This document shows positions 8,895-18,937 of a stretch of DNA of 64,000 bases, in pieces. Position 1 is the stretch's first letter. Every line of letters begins with the position of its first letter. The DNA comes from Gammaproteobacteria bacterium (GTDB lineage Bacteria > Pseudomonadota > Gammaproteobacteria > Thiohalomonadales > Thiohalomonadaceae). Under the pieces are notes generated by a model. It worked only from the letters and a program-made list of their open reading frames with translations. It did no database searches and was not told the DNA's origin. Location: positions 1 to 64,000 of the forward strand of contig JAPHSX010000029.1 of assembly GCA_026196575.1 (NCBI GenBank), in the 5' to 3' direction. The position numbers were made by a program, and so were the translations under genes.

Positions 8895-11800
8895 GACACA
8901 CCTCCGGCTGGTCGATCAGGCTCACCGCCAGCGGCTCGCGCCGTCCGCTGTACCAGTCGGTCGAGCAGCTCACCTGCGCCAGCGCCTGCCGCTCCCCCTC
9001 CCAGCGCCGCCAGCCGCTGGCGGGGTTGAAGAGATGAATCGCCTCGGAGTCGGGCTCCTTGGCGGCCAGCAGCAGCCACCCCTTGCCGATCAGCTCCTGC
9101 AGCGGCGGCTGGCGCTGGTAGATTTGGGTCAAGATCCCAGTGGTGGACTCCACCACCACCAGCAGGCGCATCGCCTCGTGGATCTCGACCATCTGCCACG
9201 GCAGCCCGGTGCGCAGGTCATCGTTCGCGCCGTGCATCACCCCCAGCAGACCGGTGATGTTGTGGGTCACCTTGGAGCCGCAGCCGTAGCCGGCGTTGTT
9301 GACGGTGGAGAAGTAGTACTCCAGGTTGATCCCCGCCCCCACCGGCCCGACCGCCAGCAGCACCGACTCCAGCACCCGGCCATCCGCATCCTGGGTGGGG
9401 TCGTAGGAGATCAGGAAGGGGCGGCGGTCGAAAAAGGCGCCACGGGTAACCGCGCGGCGCCCGACCACGGCGAAGGCGTTGGTGGCGTGGCCCAGCTCGG
9501 GGCGCGCCTGGCTGAAGTCGCGGGAGCGGCCGACGCTGTGGCGCCACGCCTGCTCGGGGGTGAGCCGCGCCGTATCGGGGGCCGAGGCGAAGCGGCGCGC
9601 CCGTTCGTGGGCCGAGAGGCGGGCGGCGCTATCGAGCACCTCGCGCAGCGCGGCAAACGGCTCGTGCAGTCCCTCGGGGACAAGGTCAGGGTCGTACCAC
9701 TCAATCGACTCATCACAGGTGTTGTGCTCCGCCCCCACCACCCAGCTATCCTCCGGCAGCAGTAGCCCGCGCGCAGCCAGCAGGGCACGCACCGCCGGAC
9801 GGTTGGCCATCGCCGCAAAGACGCGGGCGGTAGGGCCGCCGTGGCGCCCGGAGCAGGCGCCGCAATCGTAGGCGGAGAGGTGCGGATTGTTCTGGCTGCC
9901 GGAGCCGTGGCCCATCATCACGACCAGCTGCCCCAGCCCCTGGTGCAGACCGATGCCGCGCAGAAAACCCTCCACCCGATCCGCCTGCTCGCGGTCGCTA
10001 AAACCGAGGCGCGGCCGCTCGGGTGTGGGGGCGTCGGCCTCGGCGTCGACCTCGGCGGTAACAATGACACGGGTCGGCACCGCCGGTTCAAGGTGGCGCC
10101 GCCACCGCGCCAGCCACTCGCCGCTACGTTGCGGGGCCAGCACCCGGCCCAGCAGGGTGAGCAGCGCCAGCGGGGCGCTTAGCAGTTGCAGCAGCGCCGC
10201 CTCCAGCAGGCGTTGGCGCATCTCCTGATGCAACAGGTGTTGCAGCCTCAGGCGCCGGGTGCGCCCCCGGTTGTGTTGCACCAGCCGCTCCTCCGCCCCC
10301 GCCTGCGCCACCTCGTCAATCTGGTGTGCCGGGGTGACCACCACCGGGCAGAGTGGCGTCACCTGCTCATCGTCCAGCCCGCGCCAGTTGATCGGCACGC
10401 CGAAGAAGCCAGCGGCCCCCAGGGTCTCGATCTCGGGGTTGAGCTCCTCGAGGTGGCGCCGGATCCCCTCTTCGCGATCGTCGATGCAGAAGACCACCTG
10501 CGCGGCGGGGCGTGTCTGGCGGCTGGCCCAGCGGCCGCGTCCGTGGTTGAGGGTGAGGGCGTTGTAGATCTGCTCGTGGTAGTGGCGCTCATAGGCCTGC
10601 AACCAGAGAAAGCCGCTGCTCTCGTCGTCCAGCTCCAGGGCGCTGAAGAGGGCGGCCAGCTGCCCCTCATCCAGTGCGCGCAGCTCCTCGCCACTCAGCC
10701 CCAGGTGCTGCGCCAGCAAGAAGAGGCGCCAGCCGCTGTCTGCCACCGTGTAACCGCGCCGCGTGTCGGAGGCGGGGCTCTGCTTCCAGGTCCAGATCTT
10801 GTCGGCCAACCCCTGCCACTCCTGGTACTCGTCGCCCACCGCGTAGTGCCCCAGCAGGCGCTGCGCGGCGGTGACCAGATATTCGGGCAGCTGCTGGTTG
10901 AACAGGGTGTGGCGCACATAGAGTTCGGAGCGGCGGCGGTGGAAATACCAGTGCAGCACCTCGATGCTCGCCTCGATACGCCACAGCCGGCGGCAGAGGC
11001 GCTGCGCGTAAATACGCTCCAGCACCAGCCGCACCGCCAGGTAGTCCATCATCTCCACCCGCGCCGGGGTGAGTCCCTGATAGCCGGGGTGGCGGTGGCG
11101 CCACAGGAACATGCCGGACCAGCCAGGCAGCTCCAGCGCGAGCCGCTCCAGGTAGCTGCCCCATTGTGCTTCGGGCAGGCCGAGGCGCTGCAGCTCATCG
11201 CACACCGCGTCGAGCGCCTCATCCGGCAGCAGCTCCAGCTCGTCGCGCCACTCGGGCAGGTCGTCAAACAGCCAGCCGTGATCCTCCTCCGCGCTGTCTC
11301 GCCACTGCCGGTAGAAGCCCTCACCACGCACATCGCCATGCCAGGCGGCGAGCCCCTGATCAAGGTAGGCCCCGAGCTGGCGAATCAGTGCCGGGCGCAG
11401 CTCCTCCATAATGTCATGGCCGGTCAGCGCCAGCAGCAGACCGCGCAGGGTCAGCTCCTCGCCGACGCGCCCCAGCAACCCATCGAGCAGGCGGGTGGCG
11501 GCGCGGCGCATCAGGGTGTGGCACAGCGCCTCATCACCGCCAACCTGGTGGATGGCCTCGGGACCCGCCTCGCTCGCCGCCGCCCCCTGCACATCGAGCA
11601 GGGTGGCCGCCCCCTCGGCGCCAAGGTCGGTCAGCTCCTCCGGATGGAGCAGCTGGTGCTGCAGCCCCAGCCGCTGCAGCGCCGCCTGCCACAACTCGGC
11701 TACCGCCTGCGGCTCGGCCCGGCGACTGCGGTCGAGGATGCGTTTACGGCTGGCGTAGGCAACCCCGTCACGGAAGCGGCCCAATGCCTGCTGCTCCTCC

Positions 11801-12204
11801 ATCTGCCAGTTGAGCTGGCACTGGGTCAGCGCCTCGATCGGCTGCACCATCGCCGCCAGCACCACCTCGGCCTGGGTGAGTTGTAACCCCGCCGCCTCAA
11901 TCAGCGGGGTCTGATGATCAAAGCGCCCGTCCGCCGCCAGCACCGCCAGCAGATCGGCGTGGCTGATCCGCCCCTGCCGATAGTAGGCGCGGAACGCCTC
12001 GCCACTCTGGTAACCGTAGGCCCCGGTCACCTTGCGCGCCGCCGCCAGCGCCTCGGGAAAGTCGAGGTGCTGAAAGCCGTGCAGGGTGTTGTGGTGGATG
12101 AAGTCGCGGATCGGTGCCTGACCCGGCAGCAGGTGTTCCAGATGATCCACTGTCTGGCGCAGCGCCTCGCGGATGGTGCCGGGGATCGGGTGATCGTCGC
12201 TCAT
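8884..12204 (-). CDS. dabA: DabA (DUF2309/UPF0753) inorganic-carbon transporter subunit
   Basis: 1106 aa; VVFCIDDREEGIRRHLEE (Cys-x-Asp), MMGHGSGSQNNPHLSAYDCGACSGRHG (His and Cys): the beta-CA-like Zn/Asp ligand set known for DabA. Confidence 0.95.
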   Translation of the reverse strand: MSDDHPIPGTIREALRQTVDHLEHLLPGQAPIRDFIHHNTLHGFQHLDFPEALAAARKVTGAYGYQSGEAFRAYYRQGRISHADLLAVLAADGRFDHQTPLIEAAGLQLTQAEVVLAAMVQPIEALTQCQLNWQMEEQQALGRFRDGVAYASRKRILDRSRRAEPQAVAELWQAALQRLGLQHQLLHPEELTDLGAEGAATLLDVQGAAASEAGPEAIHQVGGDEALCHTLMRRAATRLLDGLLGRVGEELTLRGLLLALTGHDIMEELRPALIRQLGAYLDQGLAAWHGDVRGEGFYRQWRDSAEEDHGWLFDDLPEWRDELELLPDEALDAVCDELQRLGLPEAQWGSYLERLALELPGWSGMFLWRHRHPGYQGLTPARVEMMDYLAVRLVLERIYAQRLCRRLWRIEASIEVLHWYFHRRRSELYVRHTLFNQQLPEYLVTAAQRLLGHYAVGDEYQEWQGLADKIWTWKQSPASDTRRGYTVADSGWRLFLLAQHLGLSGEELRALDEGQLAALFSALELDDESSGFLWLQAYERHYHEQIYNALTLNHGRGRWASRQTRPAAQVVFCIDDREEGIRRHLEELNPEIETLGAAGFFGVPINWRGLDDEQVTPLCPVVVTPAHQIDEVAQAGAEERLVQHNRGRTRRLRLQHLLHQEMRQRLLEAALLQLLSAPLALLTLLGRVLAPQRSGEWLARWRRHLEPAVPTRVIVTAEVDAEADAPTPERPRLGFSDREQADRVEGFLRGIGLHQGLGQLVVMMGHGSGSQNNPHLSAYDCGACSGRHGGPTARVFAAMANRPAVRALLAARGLLLPEDSWVVGAEHNTCDESIEWYDPDLVPEGLHEPFAALREVLDSAARLSAHERARRFASAPDTARLTPEQAWRHSVGRSRDFSQARPELGHATNAFAVVGRRAVTRGAFFDRRPFLISYDPTQDADGRVLESVLLAVGPVGAGINLEYYFSTVNNAGYGCGSKVTHNITGLLGVMHGANDDLRTGLPWQMVEIHEAMRLLVVVESTTGILTQIYQRQPPLQELIGKGWLLLAAKEPDSEAIHLFNPASGWRRWEGERQALAQVSCSTDWYSGRREPLAVSLIDQPEVCHGR

Positions 12205-13679
12205 CGTATGGATTCTCCCATGCCGAGAAAGAGGGCACCCAGCTGTGCCACCGAGGCCCCCATCAGCTGCAGCAACGGCGCCGGCACAAAGCCGATGCCG
12301 AGAAAGCCGGCAGTCAGCGCCGAGGCGGCAAACAGCTCGCCGCGCTGCAGGTCGGCCACGCCCTGCATCGAGGGGCGCACCGGCCCGGTAAAGAGGTGGC
12401 CCACGGTGCGCACCGCGTAGGCGGCGCTAATCAGCACCCCGAGGCTGATCACCACCACCCACCAGCCCCAGCGCTCGAAGCCGCCAATAAGGACGTGCAG
12501 CTCGGCGACAAAGCCGGCGGTGCCCGGCATACCCACCGCGCCGATAAAGGCGAGGGAGGTGAAGAGGGCGAAGCGCGGGGTGATGCGCACCAGCGAGCTG
12601 TAGTCATTAATGTCGCGGCTGCCGGTGCGCTCGTAGAGCAGGCCGACCAGCAGAAACAGCGCCGCCGCCACCAAGCCATGGGCCACCATGTGCAACACCG
12701 CACCGGTCAGGCCGATGGTGGAGAGGGTGGCGATACCGAGCAGCACCACCCCCATGTGGCTGACCGAGGAGTAGGCGATCATCCGTTTCAGATCACTCTG
12801 GCGCCACGCCAGCAGGCCGCCATAGAGGATCGCCGTCAGCGCCAGCACCAGCAGCACCCCCTGCATCATCTGCGCCGCCTGCGGCAGCATGGCGCTGACG
12901 CGGATCAGGCCGTAGGCCCCCATCTTCAGCAGCGCCCCCGAGAGCAGGAGGGAGACCGGGGAGGGCGCCTCCACATGGGCCAGCGGCAGCCAGCCGTGCA
13001 GCGGGAAGATCGGCATCTTCACGCCGAAACCAAGCAGAAAACCGAGAAAGATCAGCAGCTGTGTCTCGGCCGAGAGCGCCTGGCCGCCGCGCAGTAGATC
13101 GGCGGCGGCAAAACTGTGGAGCCCCACCACATCGAACACCAGTAGCAGCGACAGCAGCATGAAGACCGAGCCGCCCATGGTGTAGAGCACAAAGTTGAGT
13201 GACGCCCCCTGCCCCCCCTTGCCGCCCCAACCGTTAATGAGGAAGAAGAGCGGGATCAGGGTCAGCTCCCAGAAGACATAGAACAGCAGCCAGTCCTGCG
13301 CCATGAAGACCCCCAGCATCGCCGCCTCCAGCAGCAGCAGCAGGGCGTAGTAACCCCTGGAGCGCTCCGTGATGGAGGCCGAGGCGAGGACGGCGATAAA
13401 ACTGAGCAGTGTCGCCAGCAGCACCATGGGGAAGGAGATACCGTCGATACCGAGGGCGAAATTGGTGCCCAGGCGCGGATTCCACGGCACCGTCACCGCG
13501 AACTGCATCGTCGCCAACGAGCTGTCGAAATGCCACAGCAGGACCCACGCCGGGACAAGCGTCAGCCCCGAGGCCATGATCGCCACCCGGCGCAGCAGCA
13601 CGCGATTGTCGCCCGGCAGCAGGGCGATGAGCAGCGCGCCGAGGAGCGGCGTCAGCAGCAGCAGTGTCAGGCTAGCCAT
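12201..13679 (-). CDS. NuoM-like complex I/Mrp-type subunit, first gene of the DAB operon
   Basis: 492 aa; LLFYVFWELTLIPLFFLINGWGGKGGQGASLNFVLYTMGGSVFMLL and FGVKMPIFPLHGWLPLAHVEAPSPVSLLLSGALLKMGAYGLIR; 4-bp overlap with dabA. Confidence 0.93.
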   Translation of the reverse strand: MASLTLLLLTPLLGALLIALLPGDNRVLLRRVAIMASGLTLVPAWVLLWHFDSSLATMQFAVTVPWNPRLGTNFALGIDGISFPMVLLATLLSFIAVLASASITERSRGYYALLLLLEAAMLGVFMAQDWLLFYVFWELTLIPLFFLINGWGGKGGQGASLNFVLYTMGGSVFMLLSLLLVFDVVGLHSFAAADLLRGGQALSAETQLLIFLGFLLGFGVKMPIFPLHGWLPLAHVEAPSPVSLLLSGALLKMGAYGLIRVSAMLPQAAQMMQGVLLVLALTAILYGGLLAWRQSDLKRMIAYSSVSHMGVVLLGIATLSTIGLTGAVLHMVAHGLVAAALFLLVGLLYERTGSRDINDYSSLVRITPRFALFTSLAFIGAVGMPGTAGFVAELHVLIGGFERWGWWVVVISLGVLISAAYAVRTVGHLFTGPVRPSMQGVADLQRGELFAASALTAGFLGIGFVPAPLLQLMGASVAQLGALFLGMGESIR

Positions 13680-13705
13680 TACCCCTTCCCATTACCCCTT
13701 CCCAT
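13677..13705 (-). repeat. 13-bp tandem duplication containing SD-like sequence and ATG
   Basis: CATTACCCCTTCC repeated at 13677-13689 and 13690-13702 followed by CAT; minus strand reads ATGGGAAGGGGTAATGGGAAGGGGTAATGGCT. Confidence 0.9.
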
Positions 13706-13839
13706 CCCCGTCCTTTATCATAAATTTATTTGTTGCCGGATTTTCCTGGCTACCGGCGGGGAAACTACCATGAACGGCAGCCACTGTCATGGATCGCCGG
13801 ATAGACGCCGGGGGAATTTCTACCCCGCGGAAAAGCGTT

Positions 13840-13918
13840 TAGCCCGGATGTTTCATGAATTCGCTGTGTGATCAAGAGACAAGCGAGGGCATGTGTAATT
13901 TATGAAATATCCGGGCTA
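13840..13918. repeat. MITE/REP-like element with 22-bp imperfect terminal inverted repeats
   Basis: TAGCCCGGATGTTTCATGAATT (13840-13861) vs reverse complement of 13897-13918 TAGCCCGGATATTTCATAAATT, 20/22 identical. Confidence 0.85.
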
Positions 13919-13955
13919 GGGTAAGAGGCAGAACAGTCGCCACGCGAGTCACGCC

Positions 13956-14381
13956 ATGAGCTACCACTATCGCCACCCTGACCCCGACGCCCTGCGCACC
14001 CTGCTGCAGCAGGTGAAGAGCATCGCCGTGGTCGGCCTCTCCCCCAACCCCTCACGCCCCAGCCACCGCGTGGCCGCCGCAATGCAGGGCTTTGGCTATC
14101 GCATCATCCCGGTACGCCCGGCAGTGACCGAGGTACTGGGCGAGCGCGCCTACCCCGACCTCTACGCCCTGCCGGTGAAACCCGACCTGGTCGATGTGTT
14201 TCGCGCCCCCGAGCATGTGCCGCCGCTGGTCGACGCCTGCATCGAGCTGGGGATCAGGGCGCTCTGGCTGCAGGATGGGGTAATCAGCGAGGCGGCGGCC
14301 GAGAGGGCAGCCGCCGCCGGCATCACCGTGGTGATGGATCGCTGCATCTATCGTGACTATGTGCGGCTGCTGGGGTCATAG
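13956..14381 (+). CDS. CoA-binding protein (YccU-like)
   Basis: KSIAVVGLSPNPSRPSHRVAAAMQGFGYRIIPVRPAVTEVLGERAYPDLYALP...ALWLQDGVISEAAAERAAAAGITVVMDRCIYRDY. Confidence 0.92.
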   Translation: MSYHYRHPDPDALRTLLQQVKSIAVVGLSPNPSRPSHRVAAAMQGFGYRIIPVRPAVTEVLGERAYPDLYALPVKPDLVDVFRAPEHVPPLVDACIELGIRALWLQDGVISEAAAERAAAAGITVVMDRCIYRDYVRLLGS

Positions 14382-14482
14382 AGCCAATCATTTATCCACA
14401 CAAACTGCGCCAGATTAACGGTGGAAATCCTTTCCCCCGGCGACCACAGTTACCGTACCACCCGTTACCCGAGGAGCCGATC

Positions 14483-14902
14483 ATGAACATCAGTCGAGAA
14501 GAACTTATTGCCGAGCTGAACAAGGATCTGGAGTGGGAGTATGCCGCCGCGGTGCAGTATGTGCAGCACGCCGCCGCGCTGACCGGCGCCCAGTACGACG
14601 CCATCAAGAAGGAGCTGGTGATCCACTCCCAGGAGGAGATGCAGCACGCGGTGATGCTGGCCGAACAGATCGACTTTCTCGGCGGTGTTCCCACCGTCGA
14701 GGTAGAGCGACGCGAGATCGCCAAGGATCCCCGTCAGATGCTGACCCAGGATCTCGGCGGCGAGGACAACGCCATCGCCCGCTACAAGGCGCGTATCGCC
14801 CAGGCCGAGGCGCTGCAGGAGTACGGCCTGCGCCGTGTCATCGAGGATATCCTCATCCAGGAGGAGGAGCACAAGCGTGACCTGCAGGATGCGCTGGGGT
14901 AG
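14483..14902 (+). CDS. Ferritin-like domain protein (bacterioferritin/rubrerythrin-type)
   Basis: ELNKDLEWEYAAAVQYVQHAA...IHSQEEMQHAVMLAEQIDFLGGVP...EDILIQEEEHKRDLQ; four-helix iron-ligand ExxH patterns. Confidence 0.88.
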   Translation: MNISREELIAELNKDLEWEYAAAVQYVQHAAALTGAQYDAIKKELVIHSQEEMQHAVMLAEQIDFLGGVPTVEVERREIAKDPRQMLTQDLGGEDNAIARYKARIAQAEALQEYGLRRVIEDILIQEEEHKRDLQDALG

Positions 14903-15989
14903 CGCCGCGGCGCTGCTGCTCTGCCTCGGTGGCGCCGCCGCGCCCGGCGCCGAGCCGCCCTTTCGCGTCACTGTCGTTGCCCAGGGGCTGGAGCACCCCT
15001 GGGGCATGGCCTTTCTGCCGGATGGTGGGATCCTGGTAAGTGAGCGGCCCGGACGCCTGCGGCTCATCGAACAGGGAAGGCTCGCGCCGGAGCCCATTGC
15101 GGGCCTGCCGCCAATTGCCGCCGAGGGACAGGGTGGATTGCTCGACGTGGCACTGCACCCGCGCTACGCCGAGAACGGCTGGCTCTATCTCTCCTTCAGC
15201 GCGCGCGGCGAGGGCGGCCTTGGTACCGAGGTGGTGCGCGGTCGGCTGCGGGGTAGGCGCCTGACCGGGGTTGAACCCATCTTCAAGGTGGCGAAGAAGA
15301 GCCATGGCGGACGCCACTTCGGCTCGCGCCTGCTGTTTGACCGCGCCGGCTACCTCTACATCACCCTTGGCGATCGGGGTGATGGGGCGCGGGCGCAACG
15401 CCTGGACGACCACGCCGGCTCCCTCGTTCGCCTGCACGACGATGGCCGCATCCCGCACGACAACCCCTTCATCGGCAAGACGGGGGCGCGCCCCGGGATC
15501 TTCAGTTACGGTCACCGCAACCCGCAGGGGCTTGCCCTGCACCCGCAAACCGGCGAGGTGTGGAGCCACGAACACGGCCCGCAAGGGGGGGACGAGATTA
15601 ACCTTATCCGCGCCGGTCGCAACTACGGCTGGCCGGTGATTACCTACGGCGTCAACTACGGCTGGGGCACGAAAATTGGCGAGGGGACGCACAAGGAGGG
15701 GATGGCGCAGCCGCTCCACTACTGGAACCCCTCCATCGCCCCCTCCGGCATGACCTTCTACAGCGGCGACAAATTCCCGCAATGGCGCGGCAATCTGTTC
15801 GTCGGGGCGCTCAAGTTCCAGCTGCTGGCGCGTCTCGAACTGGATGGCGACCGGGTAATCAGGGAGGAGCGGCTGCTCCAGGGCGAGTTGGGGCGGATCC
15901 GCGACGTGCGCCAGGGACCCGACGGCTACCTTTACCTGCTCACCGACGAGCAGGTGGGCAGGTTGTTGCGCCTGGAACCGCACCCCTGA
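14889..15989 (+). CDS. PQQ-dependent sugar dehydrogenase (YliI/Asd-like beta-propeller), exported
   Basis: Signal peptide then VVAQGLEHPWGMAFLPDGGILVSERPGRLRLI...SHGGRHFGSRLLFDRAGYLYITLGDRGD...YGHRNPQGLALHPQTGEVWSHEHGPQGGDEIN; start taken at internal Met near 14889. Confidence 0.93.
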   Translation: MRWGSAAALLLCLGGAAAPGAEPPFRVTVVAQGLEHPWGMAFLPDGGILVSERPGRLRLIEQGRLAPEPIAGLPPIAAEGQGGLLDVALHPRYAENGWLYLSFSARGEGGLGTEVVRGRLRGRRLTGVEPIFKVAKKSHGGRHFGSRLLFDRAGYLYITLGDRGDGARAQRLDDHAGSLVRLHDDGRIPHDNPFIGKTGARPGIFSYGHRNPQGLALHPQTGEVWSHEHGPQGGDEINLIRAGRNYGWPVITYGVNYGWGTKIGEGTHKEGMAQPLHYWNPSIAPSGMTFYSGDKFPQWRGNLFVGALKFQLLARLELDGDRVIREERLLQGELGRIRDVRQGPDGYLYLLTDEQVGRLLRLEPHP

Positions 15990-16107
15990 TAATCCCGACC
16001 CCCGCACCCGGTTATCTGGCCTATACTTGAGGAAAGTCAGGGAAACCCTGGCGAGGCGCCTGCGGCTCATGCGGCAATGCGCCCCATCCACAACGGGAGG
16101 TACAGCC

Positions 16108-16320
16108 ATGACAACCACGACAACGCGATTACCCGTGGAGGGTCCAAATCTCGTCTCCTGCAACATCTGTCACCGCGAGGTACCCCATGCCGAAAGCCTG
16201 GGCGTCGAGGGGCAGGATTATCTCCTCTATTTCTGCGGCCCCGACTGCTACGAGCAGTGGCGGCACGGCACGGAGGGAAAGGGGTCGCCAACAACCGGGC
16301 AGAGGGGTCAGGACAAATAA
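16108..16320 (+). CDS. DUF3330-type small Cys-rich (YHS-like) protein
   Basis: VSCNICHREVPHAESLGVEGQDYLLYFCGPDCYEQW; CxxC plus CxxxC metal-binding pattern; start at internal Met. Confidence 0.75.
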   Translation: MTTTTTRLPVEGPNLVSCNICHREVPHAESLGVEGQDYLLYFCGPDCYEQWRHGTEGKGSPTTGQRGQDK

Positions 16321-16415
16321 TCGCGGCCAGCCTGCGCTGAACCGTTGCCGCCTCTCTCCCCTGGAGGGGATGAAGGGGGAGGAGTTACACGATCTCTCTT
16401 TTAAGGAGTGCAATT

Positions 16416-18734
16416 ATGGAGATGGAAAAACCTGATGATGTCCAGCCGCCCGGGCTGATCGACCCGGTGTGCGGCATGAGCGTGACCGCTGCGAGTGAAC
16501 ATCACCATCTGCATGAGGGCACCGATTATTATTTTTGCAGCGCGGGCTGTCAGCAGAAATTTTCCCGCCATCCCGAGCAGTATCTCCAGCCCTCCTCGAA
16601 GGCGGAAGCTCACGACGAAGAAGCGCTCTATACCTGCCCCATGCACCCCGAAGTGGAGCAGCTCGGCCCCGGCAGCTGCCCCAAATGCGGCATGGCGCTG
16701 GAGGCCAAAACCGTTTCGCTGGTAGAAGACAACACCGAACTGAACGACATGAGCCGCCGCTTGCGCATCAGCGCCGCGCTGGCGTTGCCGGTGTTCGTGC
16801 TCGCCATGGTGGCTGACCTGGCGCCGACCATACTGCCCGAACTGCTCACCCTGAAAACCGTGCAGTGGTTAGAATTCATCCTGGCGACGCCGGTGGTGCT
16901 CTGGGGTGGCTGGCCGTTTTTTGTGCGCGCCGTGCAATCGGTGATCAGCTGGAACCTGAACATGTTCACCCTGATCGGCCTCGGCGTGGCGGTGGCCTGG
17001 AGCTACAGCGTGGTCGCGCTGTTGTTTCCGCAGATCTTCCCCGTGGTGATGCAGATGCACGGTGGGCTGGTCGCGGTCTATTTCGAAGCCGCCGCGGTCA
17101 TCACCGCGCTGGTATTGCTGGGGCAGGTGCTGGAACTGCGTGCGCGCAGTCAGACCAACAGCGCCATCAAGATGCTGCTGGGGCTGACGCCCGATACCGC
17201 GCGCATAGTGCGCGCGGATGGCAGCGAAGAGGATATCGCGCTGCAACAGGTCGCAGTGGGCGATCTGCTGCGCGTGCGTCCCGGCGAAAAAATCCCGGTC
17301 GATGGCGAAGTCACCGAGGGCGGCAGTGCGGTCGATGAATCCATGATCACCGGCGAAGCCATGCCGGTAGAAAAGGGCGTGGGCGACAAGGTCATTGGCG
17401 CCACCGTCAACACCACCGGCACGGTATTGCTGCGCGCCGAGAAGGTCGGTGCCGATACCCTGCTGTCGCAGATCGTGCGCATGGTCAGCGAAGCCCAGCG
17501 TTCACGCGCGCCCATCCAGAAACTCGCCGATGTCGTCGCCGGCTACTTCGTGCCCGCGGTGGTGCTGGTTGCCGTGCTGGCCTTTCTGGTGTGGTGGATA
17601 GTCGGTCCGGAACCGAAACTGGCACACGCCGTAGTCAACGCCGTGGCGGTATTGATCATTGCCTGTCCCTGCGCACTCGGTCTGGCCACGCCGATGTCGA
17701 TCATGGTCGGCACCGGCAAGGGCGCGAGCATGGGCGTGCTGATCAAAAACGCCGAGGCGCTGGAGATCATGGGAAAAGTCGATGTGCTGGTAGTGGATAA
17801 AACCGGCACCCTGACCGAAGGCAAACCCAGGCTGGTGAATGTCGAAATGCTGCCCGGTTTCAGCGGCGATGAGATCCTGCGCCAGGTCGCCAGTCTGGAG
17901 CGCGCCAGTGAACACCCGCTGGCCGAGGCCATCGTCGCCGGTCTGAGCAAACACGGCGAGGCACTCGCTCAGGTACAGGCCTTCGAATCAATTACCGGCA
18001 AAGGTATCACCGGCCAGATCGAAGGCCGGCGCATCGCCTTGGGCAATCGCGCGCTGTTGCAAGGCCTGAACATTGACAGCCGCGCACTGGAACCGAGCGC
18101 CGAAGCCGAACGACTCAAGGGGCGCACGGCAATGTTTATCGCCGTCGATGGCCAGGCCGTCGGCCTGATTAGCGTCGCCGACCCCATCAAAGCCTCCACC
18201 GCGCAAGCCATCACCGAACTCACACAACAGGGCGTCACCGTGGTCATGCTCACCGGCGACAGCCGCACCACTGCCGCTGCCGTGGCAAGAACACTCGGCA
18301 TAGAGCGGGTGGAAGCGGAGATATTGCCCGAGCAGAAGGCCGAAGTGGTCAAACAGTTGCAGGCTGAAGGCCGCATCGTTGCCATGGCCGGTGACGGCAT
18401 TAACGATGCCCCGGCCCTGGCGCAGGCCCACGTCGGCATCGCCATGGGCACCGGCACCGACATCGCCATGGAGAGCGCCGGCGTTACCCTGGTAAAAGGC
18501 GATTTGCAGGGCATTGTCAGGGCCATAAAACTGAGCCGCGCGGTAATGAAAAATATTCGACAGAACCTCTTCTTTGCCTTCGTCTACAACTCGGCAGGCG
18601 TCCCGATAGCCGCCGGGGTTTTATATCCGGTGTTCGGCCTGTTGCTGTCACCCATGATCGCGGCGGTAGCGATGAGTTTCAGTTCGGTATCGGTGATCGT
18701 GAATTCATTGAGACTGCGTAAGCTGAATCCGTAG
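16416..18734 (+). CDS. copA: Copper-translocating P1B-type ATPase with N-terminal YHS and CPMHPE heavy-metal-binding domains
   Basis: IDPVCGMSV...[12 protein letters not shown] (YHS), YTCPMHPEV...[55 protein letters not shown]. Confidence 0.93.
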   Translation: MEMEKPDDVQPPGLIDPVCGMSVTAASEHHHLHEGTDYYFCSAGCQQKFSRHPEQYLQPSSKAEAHDEEALYTCPMHPEVEQLGPGSCPKCGMALEAKTVSLVEDNTELNDMSRRLRISAALALPVFVLAMVADLAPTILPELLTLKTVQWLEFILATPVVLWGGWPFFVRAVQSVISWNLNMFTLIGLGVAVAWSYSVVALLFPQIFPVVMQMHGGLVAVYFEAAAVITALVLLGQVLELRARSQTNSAIKMLLGLTPDTARIVRADGSEEDIALQQVAVGDLLRVRPGEKIPVDGEVTEGGSAVDESMITGEAMPVEKGVGDKVIGATVNTTGTVLLRAEKVGADTLLSQIVRMVSEAQRSRAPIQKLADVVAGYFVPAVVLVAVLAFLVWWIVGPEPKLAHAVVNAVAVLIIACPCALGLATPMSIMVGTGKGASMGVLIKNAEALEIMGKVDVLVVDKTGTLTEGKPRLVNVEMLPGFSGDEILRQVASLERASEHPLAEAIVAGLSKHGEALAQVQAFESITGKGITGQIEGRRIALGNRALLQGLNIDSRALEPSAEAERLKGRTAMFIAVDGQAVGLISVADPIKASTAQAITELTQQGVTVVMLTGDSRTTAAAVARTLGIERVEAEILPEQKAEVVKQLQAEGRIVAMAGDGINDAPALAQAHVGIAMGTGTDIAMESAGVTLVKGDLQGIVRAIKLSRAVMKNIRQNLFFAFVYNSAGVPIAAGVLYPVFGLLLSPMIAAVAMSFSSVSVIVNSLRLRKLNP

Positions 18735-18937
18735 AGGTGAATTCATGGGCACAAGGTTCCTTGCTGCGGTCGGTCAAACCCGAGAGGCCACTGGGCGAGT
18801 GACCTGACCACGGCCACCCTTCCGTACCAAATGGCCACTCGGCATGGGATGGCGTGGTGGCGGCAACTCTTCAACCCTGTGGGTTCGTGTCGCCCCACTA
18901 TGGTATGGTGCCCCCATCTTTCTGACGGGACGGCGAC

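Noticed and set aside
10186-11886. 566-aa + strand ORF (and others) antisense to dabA
   Set aside because: Low-complexity Gln/Leu/Ala composition expected from antisense of a GC-rich gene; the minus frame carries clear DabA motifs
18735-18937. Non-coding gap between copA and sbcB considered as a possible element
   Set aside because: No clear inverted repeats, tRNA or riboswitch pattern could be supported by eye
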